DNA from: Adiantum capillus-veneris
Taxonomy: Eukaryota > Streptophyta > Polypodiopsida > Polypodiales > Pteridaceae
Direction: 5' to 3'
DNA: 64,000 bases
NCBI GenBank assembly: GCA_014529385.2
Contig: CM043947.1
Span: 132,607,391-132,671,390 of the forward strand
Shown: positions 1 to 9,902 of the stretch, in pieces
How positions within the stretch are numbered: the stretch's first letter is position 1
Layout of the letters: each line of letters starts with the position of its first letter
The notes under the pieces: model-generated
The model's database searches: none
Seen by the model: only the letters and a program-made list of their open reading frames with translations
Told to the model about the DNA's origin: nothing
Program-made: the position numbers and the translations under genes

Positions 1-14
1 CGTCCATTCATTCT

Positions 15-215
15 TGAAGGTGCCGCGGGAACCGTGTGCGAGTGCAAGTGCGAGAGCAGAGAGAGAGAGAGACCTGCTTTGGGTGGAGCGCACAACAACG
101 TTATCATGTTGCAGCTCCTTATTCTATTGTATTAAAGAATAAGGGTATAATGGTTATGTTAGTGGATGGGTTAGTAGTAAGTGGGATGTCCGGCCAGTTG
201 GCCTGAATCCCAACA
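15..215 (-). repeat. Copia-1 3' LTR
   Basis: 201-bp LTR starting TGAAGGTG and ending CCCAACA on the plus strand. It matches 5445-5680. It holds a short GA run (about 58-72), against about 30 dinucleotides in the partner LTR. Confidence 0.92.
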
Positions 216-226
216 AACTCCCACTT
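216..226 (-). other. Copia-1 polypurine tract
   Basis: On the minus strand AAGTGGGAGTT lies directly against the LTR start TGTTGGG. This is the usual copia plus-strand primer position and composition. Confidence 0.85.
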
Positions 227-343
227 GAAAGCCAACGCAGCCCAAGTGACTTGGTATGTACAACCGTGAAGCAATCTAGTGGCTTCAACCTATACCCATC
301 AACTCACTACAATGTGTAAACCGATCCAAAGCTAAGCCTTTCG

Positions 344-1000
344 TCAAAGCATCTGTTGGGTTGTCTCGTCAGTGTGTACCTTGACTAAATCACTGAGATC
401 TTTGGCCAAGAAATCTCTCACGAGATGATACCTGACTTCAATGTGTTTCGATTTGGAGTGAAACACGGGATTCCTTGCCAATGCAAGAGCACTCTGACTA
501 TCACAATATATCACTGGAGTCTCATCCATGCCAAGATTTTTGACCAAGCGAGATAACCATACAGCCTCTTTACTTGCATCCGACAATGCAACGTACTCTG
601 CTTCCGTAGTGGAAGACGACGTACAATCTTGAAGACATGACCTCCAAGATATTGCTGCTCTAGCAAATATGAAGACATAGCCAGATGTCGATCTTCTATT
701 GTCGACACAACCCGCATAGTCTGCATTCGCATAACCCACGATGGATGCATCACTGTTCCCAAAGCGTAAATACCTGCCTATCGTACCTTTGAGGTACCTA
801 AGAATGTGCTTCACTGCTTCCCAATGCTTGCTGCCAGGATTTGCCATATATCGGCTCACTACTCCCATTGCAAAAGCAATGTCTCGACTTGTGGCCACCA
901 TAGCATACATGAGATAGCCCACTGCCGAAGAATATGGTACCTTATCCATTTCAGCTCGCTCAACATCAGATTTGGGTGCATCTTCCTTGCTAAGTTTCAA
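344..1000 (-). pseudogene. Copia-1 RNase H and RT C-terminal part
   Basis: Minus-strand frame encoding the copia RT/RNase H tail that degrades the RNA template during cDNA synthesis. Visible landmarks are the copia-typical YLKGTIGRYL, the segment DADYAGC-like 'ANADYAGCVDNRRSTSGYVF', 'SSTTEAEYVALSDASKEAVWL' with the acidic residues of RNase H, and 'CDSQSALALARNPVFHSKSKHIEVRYH'-type sequence near the C terminus. The frame stops at 344 close to the 3' LTR, as expected for the pol end. It overlaps the upstream RT frame (990-1331), which shows a frameshift between the two. The fold looks recognisable, but the polyprotein is broken, so no active enzyme is expected. Confidence 0.88.
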
Positions 1001-2091
1001 GAATGCCTGCATTGGGGTACTCAATGCTTTTCCCCCCTGCATAAAAATGCTGCAAAACTTTCTCAATGTATGTTTCCTGAGATAACTCAAGAATACGACG
1101 TTTGCGATCTCTTTTGATTTGCATGCCAAAAAAGTGTGTAGCATCCCCCAAATCTTTCATTGCAAAATTATTGCTAAGTGTTTTCTTCAAGTTGGCAATT
1201 TCCACAATGGATTTCTCAGCTATAAGCATGTCATTAACATACAAAACTAGAATAATTATCGAGCCATCCTCTAGATTTCTTGTGTACAAGCAGTGATCCT
1301 CTTCACTCCTTTTATATCCTTGAGACTTCATACATGCATCAAATTTATGATACCACTGCCTTGAACCCTGCTTTAAGCCGTAAAGTGCCTTTTTTAGCTT
1401 ACATACTAGCTCCTCTCACGAGATGCGTTCACCTGAACAAACCCTTCAGGCTGCTGCATGTAAACATCCTCATCAAGATCCCCGTGAAGAAATGATGTCT
1501 TCACATCCATTTGGACAAGTTCCATGTCCTCGATTGCTACAAGACCAAGTACGGTTCTAAGCGTTGTCATCTTGACCACATGCGAGAAGATTTCATCAAA
1601 ATCGACTCCCTTTTGTTGTTTGAACCCTTTGGCTACAATCTAGCCTTGTACTTTGGATTTGGATCACCTGAGGTAAATTTCCTCTTGTAAACCCATTTGC
1701 AAGGTAAAGCTATCGCATCATTTGGCAATTCTACCAAGTCCCAAGTGTCATTAGCCAGAATCGAGTTATACTCAGATTTCATAGTCTGCTCCCACTTCAC
1801 CACATCATCCGTCATCATGGCTTCTTGGTAGCAGCTTGGCTCACCGCAATCGGTCAACATGATGTAATCAAGACCTGGCTCAAAACACACAGGTGGACGA
1901 GAGACTCTAGTAGACCGTCTTACTCCTTGACCATTGCTATCCGCTCCCTCTGGAGCATTGCTAGTGGAAGGTACATCACTAGCCCACTGAGTTGATTTCA
2001 CTGTCTCTGAGGCAACATCCTCAAAAGTGACTCTCCGAATCACTATTTCCTTAATAGGTTGTTTATGCATCTTCGACTCATTGAAGATCAC
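990..2091 (-). pseudogene. Copia-1 reverse transcriptase (frameshifted)
   Basis: Two minus-strand frames, 1633-2091 (N-terminal) and 990-1331 (palm end), with a broken stretch between 1331 and 1640. The N-terminal piece carries the linker 'RRSTRVSRPPV' and the copia RT start 'W..TMKSEYNSILANDTWDLVELP' and 'CKWVYKRKF'. The palm piece has 'LVLYVNDMLIA', where the catalytic YVDD box reads YVND, so the first active-site Asp pair is damaged. 'MKDLGDATHFFGMQI' follows, as is normal for copia RT. The family normally encodes this as part of one polyprotein; here at least two frame breaks separate the parts. Confidence 0.88.
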
Positions 2092-2941
2092 ATCTGAACT
2101 ACGGATGACTCGATGAGATTTTCAGGTGCCAGAGACAATATCCCATTTCTCCATCTGCACCATATCCAATGAAAATACATTTGTCTAACTTTGGCTTTTA
2201 ACTTTTGGCAAAGTTGTTTAGGCATGTGATCATAAGCTTCACAACCAAAAACACGTAGATGGTCATAGTGGGGCTTAAGTTTAGACCATAACTCTTCTGG
2301 AATCTCATAATTCAATGGCGTACTAGGTGAACGATTTATAATGTGCACTGCAGTCAAGACAGCTTCTGCCCAAAAGCCTTGTGTGAGATTTGCTCTAGAA
2401 AGCATGGTTGTGACTATTTCCTGAATCGTATGATTCATGTGCTCAACAACTCCATTCTGAGCCGGTGTGTATGGTGCAGTAAAGTGCCTTTTAATCTCCC
2501 TTTTAACACAGAAATTGTCAAACTCCTTGGAGACATACTCTCCACCATTGTCAGTCCGCAACCTCTTGAGTTTCTTGCCAGACTGATTCTCAACGAGTAC
2601 TAAAAAATTTTGGGACACAGGAAGAACTTGATTCTTGTGTTTCAAAGGATATGCCCACACCTTTTGAGTAGAGTCATCTATGAATGTCACAAAATAGCTA
2701 GCCCCCCCTAGAGATTTGGTTGGCATAGGACCACAAACATCACTATGTACTAAATCTAGGGGTTAAGCTCGCTTTTGACCCAATGGTAAGTGCACGGACC
2801 TAGTCTGTTTGCCATAAATACAGTGTTCAGAACCAGGAAAGTCAACATAAAACAAGACAAGTAGCCAAAACAAGTCAAAGTTCTCATTCCTTTTTGGCTA
2901 ATATGACCTAGCCGGCAATGCCACAACTCAGTAGACGACAC
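2088..2941 (-). pseudogene. Copia-1 integrase
   Basis: Minus-strand integrase core, 2088-2726, with a zinc-binding N-terminal remnant at 2756-2941. The DDE core is visible: Asp in 'FVTFIDDSTQKVWAYPL', Asp in 'LRTDNGGEYVS', and Glu in 'AQNGVVEHMN'. The N-terminal piece keeps the 'LWHCRLGHIS' histidines but the Cys pair is degraded. Integrase inserts the cDNA into the host chromosome. Stops and a frame change separate the two pieces, and the C-terminal end runs into the RT linker. The three acidic residues themselves are retained. Confidence 0.9.
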
Positions 2942-3631
2942 TCGGCTATAGATATGTAATCATGACCAACATCCGACACATGCATGGAATACAAGGTACC
3001 ATGCTTTTGACCTCTGAGTACAACAAGATTACCTTTGCGTACTATCCACGAACCATTGCCAAATGTGGTGTTGTAGCCCAAATCATCAAGCTGACCAACA
3101 TAAATCAAGCTTTTAGTCAACTTGGGCACATGTCTGACATTACATAAAGTAAAGTGCATACCATTCCTTAGATGCAATTTGACGTTTCCAACACCCTCAA
3201 TGTCTAGTTCATAAGCATCACCAAGTCTCTTTGTCACAAGAGTGAGAATAAGTAGAGAACCACTCTCTATGTGGTGTCACATGGAAACTCGCACCAAAAT
3301 CTACTATCCAATTTTGTGCATACTGCGCATCTTCTGTAACAAGAGCCTCGACAGGTAGATTTGCTGTGAAGACCAATACGTCAGAGGTAAGTGACATAAA
3401 AACCGCTGGAAGAGTCTCTACAATAGGAGCATTTGAAGACTCTAGCACATTGATCTCCTCTAACTTTGTTTTGCCCTTGTTTGAATTATCAGACTTAGAA
3501 GTTTCACCGGATTGTTTATGTTTTTTGCTTTGCTGCCATTTCCTGCAATCCTTCTTCACATGCCATTTTTTATGGCAGTGATAGCACTCGGCATTACGCA
3601 TAGAACACCGAGACTTACTGCGTGAGCCCAC
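2908..3631 (-). pseudogene. Copia-1 gag zinc knuckle, protease and GAG-pre-integrase
   Basis: Two overlapping minus-strand frames. 3218-3631 begins with a CX2CX4HX4C knuckle (C-YH-C-HKKW-H-VKKD-C), a nucleic-acid-binding gag motif, and continues into the aspartic protease. The protease active-site region reads 'WIVDFGASFHVTP'; the usual copia D-[ST]-G is D-F-G here, which should abolish catalysis. 2908-3237 continues with 'LHLRNGMHFTLCNVRHVPKLTKSLIYVGQL', the conserved stretch between protease and integrase. The frameshift near 3220-3237 separates the frames. Confidence 0.85.
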
Positions 3632-4286
3632 ACGTTCCTTGCTTTTGGCACGACTTTGAGTGCGACCCCTCTGTCTATCACTAACAACATACGCATCACC
3701 ATCCTTCTTGCCTTCGAGAGATTTCTTGCGAATCTCCTCGGTAAACAGACAAGGACGTCATTGTATACAAGACCGGTACCAGGTGTTGAGTTGCTAATCG
3801 CAATACAGAACGTATCTCAAGACGAGGGTAAACTGCATAGCAAGAATATACGTTTGATTTCCTCATCAAGACCAACCCTGAGTGGTCAACTAAGTGAAAA
3901 TGATATTGAACTCATTAATGTGAGTAGAAATAGTGCCCTCTTCCTTCATACGAAGGTCAAACAGCTTCTTCATCAGGAAAACCTTATTAGTGGCACTTTC
4001 ATTCTCATAATTGAAACACAACTTATCCCATACATCTAGCAATCCTTTCTCCAACTATAGTAATGTACACAGATTCGGCCAAATGCAAACGGAGGGTAGA
4101 TTTGGCCTTAGCATCAAGTTTCTTCCACTCAACATGTATATACTCACCCTCTGGGCGCTCCATGATAGGATCCAGCTGGCCTTTTTGTATAATAATATCT
4201 TGAATCTGCTCTTTCCAGATAGCAAAATTCGTCCCATCAAATTTTCGAATATTAAAAATATCCTTTTTACCAGTGTTTATCGCCAT
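3632..4286 (-). pseudogene. Copia-1 gag (capsid region)
   Basis: Minus-strand gag. The start chosen is the ATG at 4286, giving 'MAINTGKKDIFNIRKFDGTNF' and then 'WKEQIQDIIIQKGQLDPI', a typical UBN2/copia gag N terminus. The first frame stops at 4023; after a shift the text continues with 'FLMKKLFDLRMKEEGTISTHINEFN' and 'LFTEEIRKKSLEGKK', both copia gag landmarks, up to the zinc knuckle. Gag forms the virus-like particle. The start codon lies inside a perfect 36-bp inverted repeat (4269-4361), which is unusual. Several stops are present. Confidence 0.82.
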
Positions 4287-4361
4287 ATTATCTTTAGCTT
4301 GCAGTCTATCCACTAGATGACATGGCTGCAAGCTAAAGATAATATGGCGATAAACACTGGT
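4269..4361. repeat. Perfect 36-bp inverted repeat around the Copia-1 gag start
   Basis: Arm 4269-4304 and arm 4326-4361 are exact reverse complements, with a 21-bp spacer. The left arm contains the gag ATG. The right arm is a copy of the first gag codons placed in the leader in inverted orientation. The transcript could fold into a 36-bp stem that hides the start codon. Confidence 0.95.
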
Positions 4362-5430
4362 GATTCTGGGAAAAACACGACAGAGTTTCCCCATAAAAAC
4401 TGACAAAATCTCAATCCAAAACTGTCACAAGAAATCAGTAACGCATCAAAAGTAATGCTCTCAAAGCATAAGACAGGCGCATCAACCACTAACTGTGCAT
4501 AAAAAGTCAAAAGCTGACCCAAGACTGCCAACACGGTGTCAAATGCACCTAGCCCTCTCTATACATGTCCTATGGCGAGGCCACGAAAAAAGGGTACTTC
4601 AGCAACCTGTATCACCGAAAGGATCTCAACATTCAAGAATCTCCCAACTCAAGAAAACCTCACGCTATCGACCCTCACAAAAGGTTATGCAAACAAAAAA
4701 TCAGCCCAGTCTCAGAAAGGGCCTCCAAACCGAGTCTCAGAAATGGTCGGGACTGCCAGAAACAAGCCAAATCGACTCCACAAAAGGTACATATGAAAAT
4801 TTTCGCAACTCAATGTACATCCATTGTCAACAATACTGCAAGGTGCCGTATACGCGCTCAAATAGGCGCCAAACAAAATATGCAAGCAGTAAACAAATCC
4901 CTGCTTGGAGTAAAACCGCTCTCAAAAGAGCTCAAGCACTATCAACAATGCATATGCGCATCAAATACTCCCACTGAAATCTGTGTTGATGCTAAACAGT
5001 ACAACCTGTAAGAAACCTGGATGTCCTGTATGTATGCAAGAACCTGTGAGGAGATGGATGCCTGAAAAACCCAAGACAATGTCGATGCCGAAAAGTGCTC
5101 ATAATCAATCCATAAACACCGTCTCAATAGCGCATAATAGCCATAAAGCGGCTATATACCATCCCAAAATAGTCTCTGAACAACTTGCACCTGTGTCATG
5201 TACCTGTACCTGTATCTGTAGCAAAAGTGGAGTTGAAAAAATACAACTCCTGATACGTAGCTCTAATGAAGCTTTCGACTGCACGAACAGCTTCGAAAGG
5301 GGGGTAAAACTGTAAGACGCCTGTTGGAAACGCTCTCGGAACGCTGAATTTGCCGATGCCGAAATCAAAAACATGTTTGCACTTTTGAAAGTGCGCGCGG
5401 GCGGACGCGAAAACGGCAAGCACAAACCCT
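4362..5430 (-). other. Copia-1 untranslated leader
   Basis: About 1.07 kb between the primer site and gag. Short frames exist on both strands but none resembles a known protein. The length is long for a copia leader. Confidence 0.6.
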
Positions 5431-5442
5431 GCTCTGATACCA
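5431..5442 (-). other. Copia-1 primer-binding site
   Basis: Minus strand TGGTATCAGAGC, a perfect match to the plant initiator tRNA-Met 3' end, 2 bp inside the 5' LTR. This fixes element orientation. Confidence 0.95.
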
Positions 5443-5444
5443 GT

Positions 5445-5468
5445 TGAAGGTGATGCGGGAAGCGTGTG

Positions 5469-5545
<77 letters not shown>

Positions 5546-5680
5546 TTTGGGTGGAGCACATAGCAACGTTATCGTGTTGCAGCTTCTTATTCTATTGTAT
5601 TAAAGAATAAGTGTATAATGGTTATGTTAGATGGGTTAGTAGTAAGTGGGATGTCCAGCCAGTTGGCTTGAATCTCAACA
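5445..5680 (-). repeat. Copia-1 5' LTR with long (GA)n
   Basis: 236-bp LTR matching 15-215. A GA microsatellite of about 30 dinucleotides lies at about 5479-5540. Apart from this expansion the two LTRs differ by scattered single bases. Confidence 0.93.
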
Positions 5681-5685
5681 ATTCT

Positions 5686-5935
5686 AAGGCTATCGACGAT
5701 CTTTCCATTGCACACCAAGTAATACACTATGTTGTGTGCCTTGAGCTTCCTTCGTCTTCTCCAAGCTGTGTGTGAAGGAGTGCAATTCAATCTCTCATGA
5801 ATTCAAATTGTTGATCATGAGAGCTTTAGAGAGAGAAATGTTGCACACAAAGATAATGGAGTTTCCCGTTGCTCTCACCTGGAGCTGGAGTGAAAGAAGC
5901 ATGAGAGAGAGAGAGAGACATTAAAAGAAAAGAGA

Positions 5936-5974
<39 letters not shown>

Positions 5975-7122
5975 TCTGCAACCTTGGAGGATCTGCACTT
6001 TCTGTCAAAAATAGGTAGCATAGAATGTCCTCACTGTGATTGAGAGGTGGAAGTGACAAGAGAGAGAACGGGAGAAAAGAGAGAGAGTTGGCTCACATTT
6101 TAGAGAGAGAGAATGCACTCAGAGAATGTTGAAAATCTGCTTTTCTGATAGGGAGAGAGCTGAAAAGTGCTTCCTTTAATGAGAACTAAGTGAGAGAGAG
6201 TGTTTTATATGTTAGAGAGAGAGAAGAGTAGGGAAAATACGTTATAAGATTCAGTTACCCACCTCTCTTTTGGGTTTAAATAATCTATTTTCAAATGCAA
6301 AATATAAAAATATATATTTTTAAATCCTAGCATAAGCCTTTTTGCCCTCTCTTTTAGGCTTCTAAGCTTGGTCAAACTTGGCTTAAGCTTTAAGCATTTT
6401 CTTAAACTGCCAAATAAAGAGGCCCTTCTAAACTCCCTTCACTTCTTAATGTTCGTAGTATAATTACTTGTGTCTAGGTCTCATATAATTAGTGAGCAAC
6501 ATAATTTTGTTAAAACTTAAAATCATAAAAGTGTCAAAGGAAGTCATATTTAGCTTATATAAAGAACAAATAGGGATTTTTCTCAAACTGTCTACTCATA
6601 GACAACATTCCTTATTTTGTATAGAGTGAATCTCTGAGGGTATAATAAACACAAGGACACCTATCTAAGTTGTAGTCAATGAGTCAGAGCTCATAGATAA
6701 TAAGAAGCCTTAAGTGCATGAATGTGACTCGCGCCGCCTATGGCAACAAGAACAAAGAAGTTCTATACAAAGCCATGCATATATGTGTAGACCATTTTTG
6801 AACCATGCCCTACAATCTCTAGCTTTCTACCTCTTTCATCTCCTCATGTAGATACTGATCAATATTGCCCTTTATGACAATAAAAGGTATAACTTTGGCA
6901 TTTTTTGTTATGTACTTTATTTTCAATGCTATCATCAAAAAAGCTTTAGATATTTTGTAAGTTGTTTTTGTGAACCTCATTATGATATTTTGGAGGTTTG
7001 AATTGAGACTACCTTGTAAGAAATTCTATTGCTCTCTAGAAAAAAAAATTAAAATGCATTACACTTATTGAGTACGTCCAAAAGGACAACTAAACATTTT
7101 GAAAAGTGATCCTAACTTTTTG
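5686..7122. other. Non-coding, GA-rich then AT-rich DNA
   Basis: 5820-6240 is dominated by GAGA runs (longest about 5939-5970). The rest is AT-rich. Frames here are short, low-complexity Ser-Leu translations of the GA tract. No gene, LTR pair or RNA gene is recognised. Confidence 0.6.
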
Positions 7123-7680
7123 TACTTTATAAAACGATCACCTTTTCATTCAATGCAAGTTTCTTTTTCATGAGGTAAGTGTCACTTATTTAATATGGCT
7201 TCGTCATTAATAAAATGAAAAGAATTTCATAAAACTGACTTTAATGGCAGAATTTGAAGCTTTTGATACCAACATTGTGTCCGAAACATCCAGAAAAATA
7301 AAACCAAACTGTCTACATGCCTCGTCCTGACACTCGGAGAGGAAGAAAAGGTCAAAAAACCGCCAAAAAAGGGTTTTTGCTGAATGACGCGGAGGGGGCC
7401 ATTCTCCGTGCGCCATTCGACAAAAATCCCTTTTCAGGGGTTTTTGGCCTTTTCTCTCTTTCTCTTTGTCGGAACAAAGCGAGTACACAACCACTTTTTA
7501 AGTTTTGTTTTTAAGTTATTTTGGACACGATGATAGTGTCAAAAGCTTCAAATTCCATCATTAATTGATAATTTAATGAAATTCTTTTTATTTTATTGAT
7601 AATGAAAGACATCTTCAACGAGCGACACCTACGTCGTGAAAAAGACACTTGCATTGATGAAAAGATGACGTTTTCAAAGA
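7123..7680. repeat. Fold-back (near-palindromic) element, about 560 bp
   Basis: Two imperfect inverted arms, about 7123-7394 and 7404-7680, meet at a ~9-bp loop. Matching blocks pair in order: AATGCAAGT.TCTTTTTCA, ATAAAAT.AAAAGAATTTCAT, AATTTGAAGCTTTTGA, GTGTCC.AAA, and TTTTTG.TGAATG.CGC near the centre. The small frames on both strands are mirror images and not genes. It could be a fold-back transposon, a MITE or an inverted duplication. I did not find terminal target duplications by eye. Confidence 0.8.
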
Positions 7681-7739
7681 CCGCTGGATTATTGAATGAG
7701 TGGGTGGTAGCTTTTTCATATTTTTGTTAACATCAATCT

Positions 7740-7919
7740 ATTTTTCTAAGTAACTTTGTCCCTTGTCTCATTGGAAAGGTTCTTTTTTTTCTCCAATTCC
7801 TAGTGTCGTGTTCTCTCTCTCTCTGCATAGTTTTCTAAATATTAGCTCGTGTGGATGTCTATGTGACTTGATTAAATATTCCTCCAAAGTAATTAAGTGG
7901 ACGCTTTTGTTTCTATGAC
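7740..7919 (+). repeat. Probable LTR 3' end upstream of a decayed gypsy element
   Basis: AT-rich sequence with a short CT run ends in TATGACA directly before a primer-site-like sequence. Only the tail of the LTR is inferred; the left boundary is not seen and no partner LTR is visible. Confidence 0.4.
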
Positions 7920-7920
7920 A

Positions 7921-7932
7921 ATGGTATCAAAG
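7921..7932 (+). other. Degenerate primer-binding site
   Basis: TGGTATCAAAGC, one mismatch from the tRNA-iMet type site TGGTATCAGAGC, 1-2 bases after a TGACA LTR end. Confidence 0.65.
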
Positions 7933-7992
7933 CAAGGTTCTCTCAATTTCTATTTTATAAGGAGAGAGATTCTTGGCAGAAACATACCCGTC

Positions 7993-8950
7993 ATGGCTAG
8001 ACAAACAAAAGAGCTCGAGTGGCTCAAACAAAAGATTGCAAAATTACAAGACACTCTCGCTCAGCCAAAAGTGCAAAAGGTGCTTAAGACCCTTGAAAAA
8101 GGACAAGCAAAAATGGTGGAGGAGCCACCTCAGAGACAACCTTGAATTTGGGGCTCTAGCATAGCCCAAAGAGATCCTAGAGTGGGAACTTCCCATCACC
8201 ATGAAGAAGATTTGTCTTTCTCACTCAGTTACCCTTCAAACTATGCTTTTATGAAGAGCTTGGACAACATAGTTCATGAAAAACATTTGCAATTGGATCC
8301 AGATGAGCCCGTTGATCAGCCGAGGGAATCTAGAGAACAAGACTAGAATCAAAGGAAGAATTGACATAGAATCCTTGTGCACAAAGATTTCAAAGCTATC
8401 TCCAAGAAACGGTCTCGACGTCACAAGAAGAAGGCTTTCGAAGTTGGAGATAAGGATGTCAAATTTGAACACTACAATGGAGAGAGGATTGTCACCAAGG
8501 CACTTACTTTCATATGTAAATTTGAAGTAGCATTTGCAAAAGGCAACTTCTCAGAACGATCCAAATTGAGCCATGTGAGCAGGTATCTTAACAATATGGC
8601 TAGCGATTGGTGGCTTACAACAATTCTAGAAGGGCGCAAACCCAAAGACTGAAAAGAGTTCAAGAAGCATTTCTATGCTCACTTCCTCCTGATTTCGAAA
8701 TAGATGTAAAGAAAGAATGGAATTGGCTCTCCCAAAAAGAGCATTAAGTGGTTTTTGCATGCGTTGACAAGTTCTAGGAGATCCTTCTTAAGGTCACTCC
8801 ATTTATGAAAGTCTCCGATGAAGAGACGATGCGAAAGTTTGAAGCTGGACTCCAATCGACACTTTAGAAAGTATGAAGATGTATCCTTGAAATACCCCTT
8901 CAGATTATGATGAAAGCTATCTTGGTTGTTGGAAATTTGCATTCAAAAGA
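7993..8950 (+). pseudogene. Decayed Ty3/gypsy-type gag
   Basis: Starts at ATG 7993 with a Lys/Glu/Gln-rich, probably coiled N terminus (MARQTKELEWLKQKIAKLQD). After stops it continues at 8377-8652 with the retrotransposon gag core: 'VKFEHYNGE...ALTFICKFEVAFAKGNFSE', then 'YLNNMASDWW'. Beyond 8652 the same core goes on ('KEFKKHFYAHF') through several stops and frame changes to about 8950. Gag would form the particle core. No protease or RT follows, so this is a truncated fragment bounded by the H element. The core resembles the gag of elements D/E/F in this window, but the exact family is unsure. Confidence 0.75.
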
Positions 8951-8994
8951 AACTCTTTGCAAACAAGAGTTTAGTATTGTAGCAGGGCTACAAT

Positions 8995-9563
8995 GTCACA
9001 GGCACTGGATAGACAGTTAGTTGCAATTGGGCTTGAGTTCACACTGGGCGGACTCTCGCCTAGGCAGTGACACGTGGCAAGTGTTACGGATGGTGGTTCA
9101 GTGGACACTGTGGCCAGATCACCACCACCTCAGTTAGGAGATAGGCTTAGCTGGGGACTGGGATATCTGCCAGTTGTTGATGGCTCTTAGAAGGTACATA
9201 TGAGTGGTTGGTTCCAGTCGTGGCTATGCATCATTATCCACGTCGTATGGTTTAGCATCTAGTCTTGAGTCCCAAGTCTAGAGTTTTGCACGCCACTGGC
9301 ACTCTCCCTGCCCATTGGAGCCTCGACACCCCCATTGTACCTTGAGTCCTGAGCTTGGAGCTGTGTGTGCTACCAACCAGAGTTGTACGGTTCTTTGAGC
9401 TTTTCAAGTTCCATTGATTTGAGTCTGCAACTGTGTTTTGAGTTGTATCGTGTCTTGAGCAGTCATGTTCCTATGTTATGTTTCTTCTCTTGGAGTGAGG
9501 TTTCATGCATATTGCACTGAGGAGCACCCACTCTAGAGAGAACGACACCTTTTCCTTGCTACA
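8995..9563 (+). repeat. Putative 5' LTR of gypsy fragment H
   Basis: Begins TGTCACAG and ends TTGCTACA. About 15 bases later comes TTTTTGGCACGCCCGATGGG, which resembles the start of the internal region in some plant gypsy elements. No second LTR copy is present, so the boundaries are inferred. Confidence 0.45.
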
Positions 9564-9577
9564 GGTGCTCTCATTTT

Positions 9578-9594
9578 TGGCACGCCCGATGGGA
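9578..9594 (+). other. Candidate primer-binding site of H
   Basis: TGGCACGCCCGATGGGA follows the putative LTR end. It is not the tRNA-iMet type; the tRNA partner is not determined. Confidence 0.4.
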
Positions 9595-9803
9595 CCACAA
9601 CTGAAGTCAAAGTCAAGTCGAATCGAGGAGCTAACCGGGTTCAGCTCCCTGAATCACTCGCTTTGTTTATACAGGTTTGGGTCTCCCTCAGCTTGGTCCC
9701 GTCTAGTTTTCCCTCGACCTGCTTAGTTTCAACCTGCTCGTCTAGACATGCTTGACTAGTCTCTCTTCTTGGTCGAGTATTCTCTCAGCTCGGGACTAGT
9801 CCT

Positions 9804-9902
9804 CGTCCAGGTCTAGCCAAGTGGTCCAGTCACTCGCCTTGGTCTAGTCTCTCTCGTCCACGTCCAGCTAAGTGGTCTAGTCACTTGCCTTGGTCTAGTG
9901 GC
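9804..9902 (+). repeat. Two-copy 51-bp tandem repeat in the H leader
   Basis: Units 9804-9854 and 9855-9902 share CGTCCA.GTC.AGC.AAGTGGTC.AGTCAC and CCTTGGTCTAGT. They sit just upstream of the gag frame. Confidence 0.7.

Larger units (their letters stand above)
15..5680 (-). mobile_element. Copia-1, full-length Ty1/copia LTR retrotransposon (decayed)
   Basis: A complete 5.67-kb element read on the minus strand. Both LTRs run TG...CA on the plus strand and the element is flanked by a perfect 5-bp target duplication ATTCT (10-14 and 5681-5685). The domain order on the minus strand is gag, zinc knuckle, protease, GAG-pre-integrase, integrase, RT, RNase H. Integrase before RT is diagnostic of Ty1/copia. 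All coding parts are broken into several frames, so it is a dead copy. The two LTRs are alike apart from a much longer (GA)n tract in the right one. Confidence 0.95.

Noticed and set aside
5105-5566. Ser-Leu repeat proteins (SLSLSL) on the minus strand
   Set aside because: Pure translations of the (GA)n microsatellite in the Copia-1 LTR; all three frames give similar strings. The same applies to 5826-6059, 40493-40828, 60299-60529 and 61813-62046.
7207-7514. Two opposite small genes
   Set aside because: They are mirror images caused by the fold-back symmetry around 7399, without codon or domain support.
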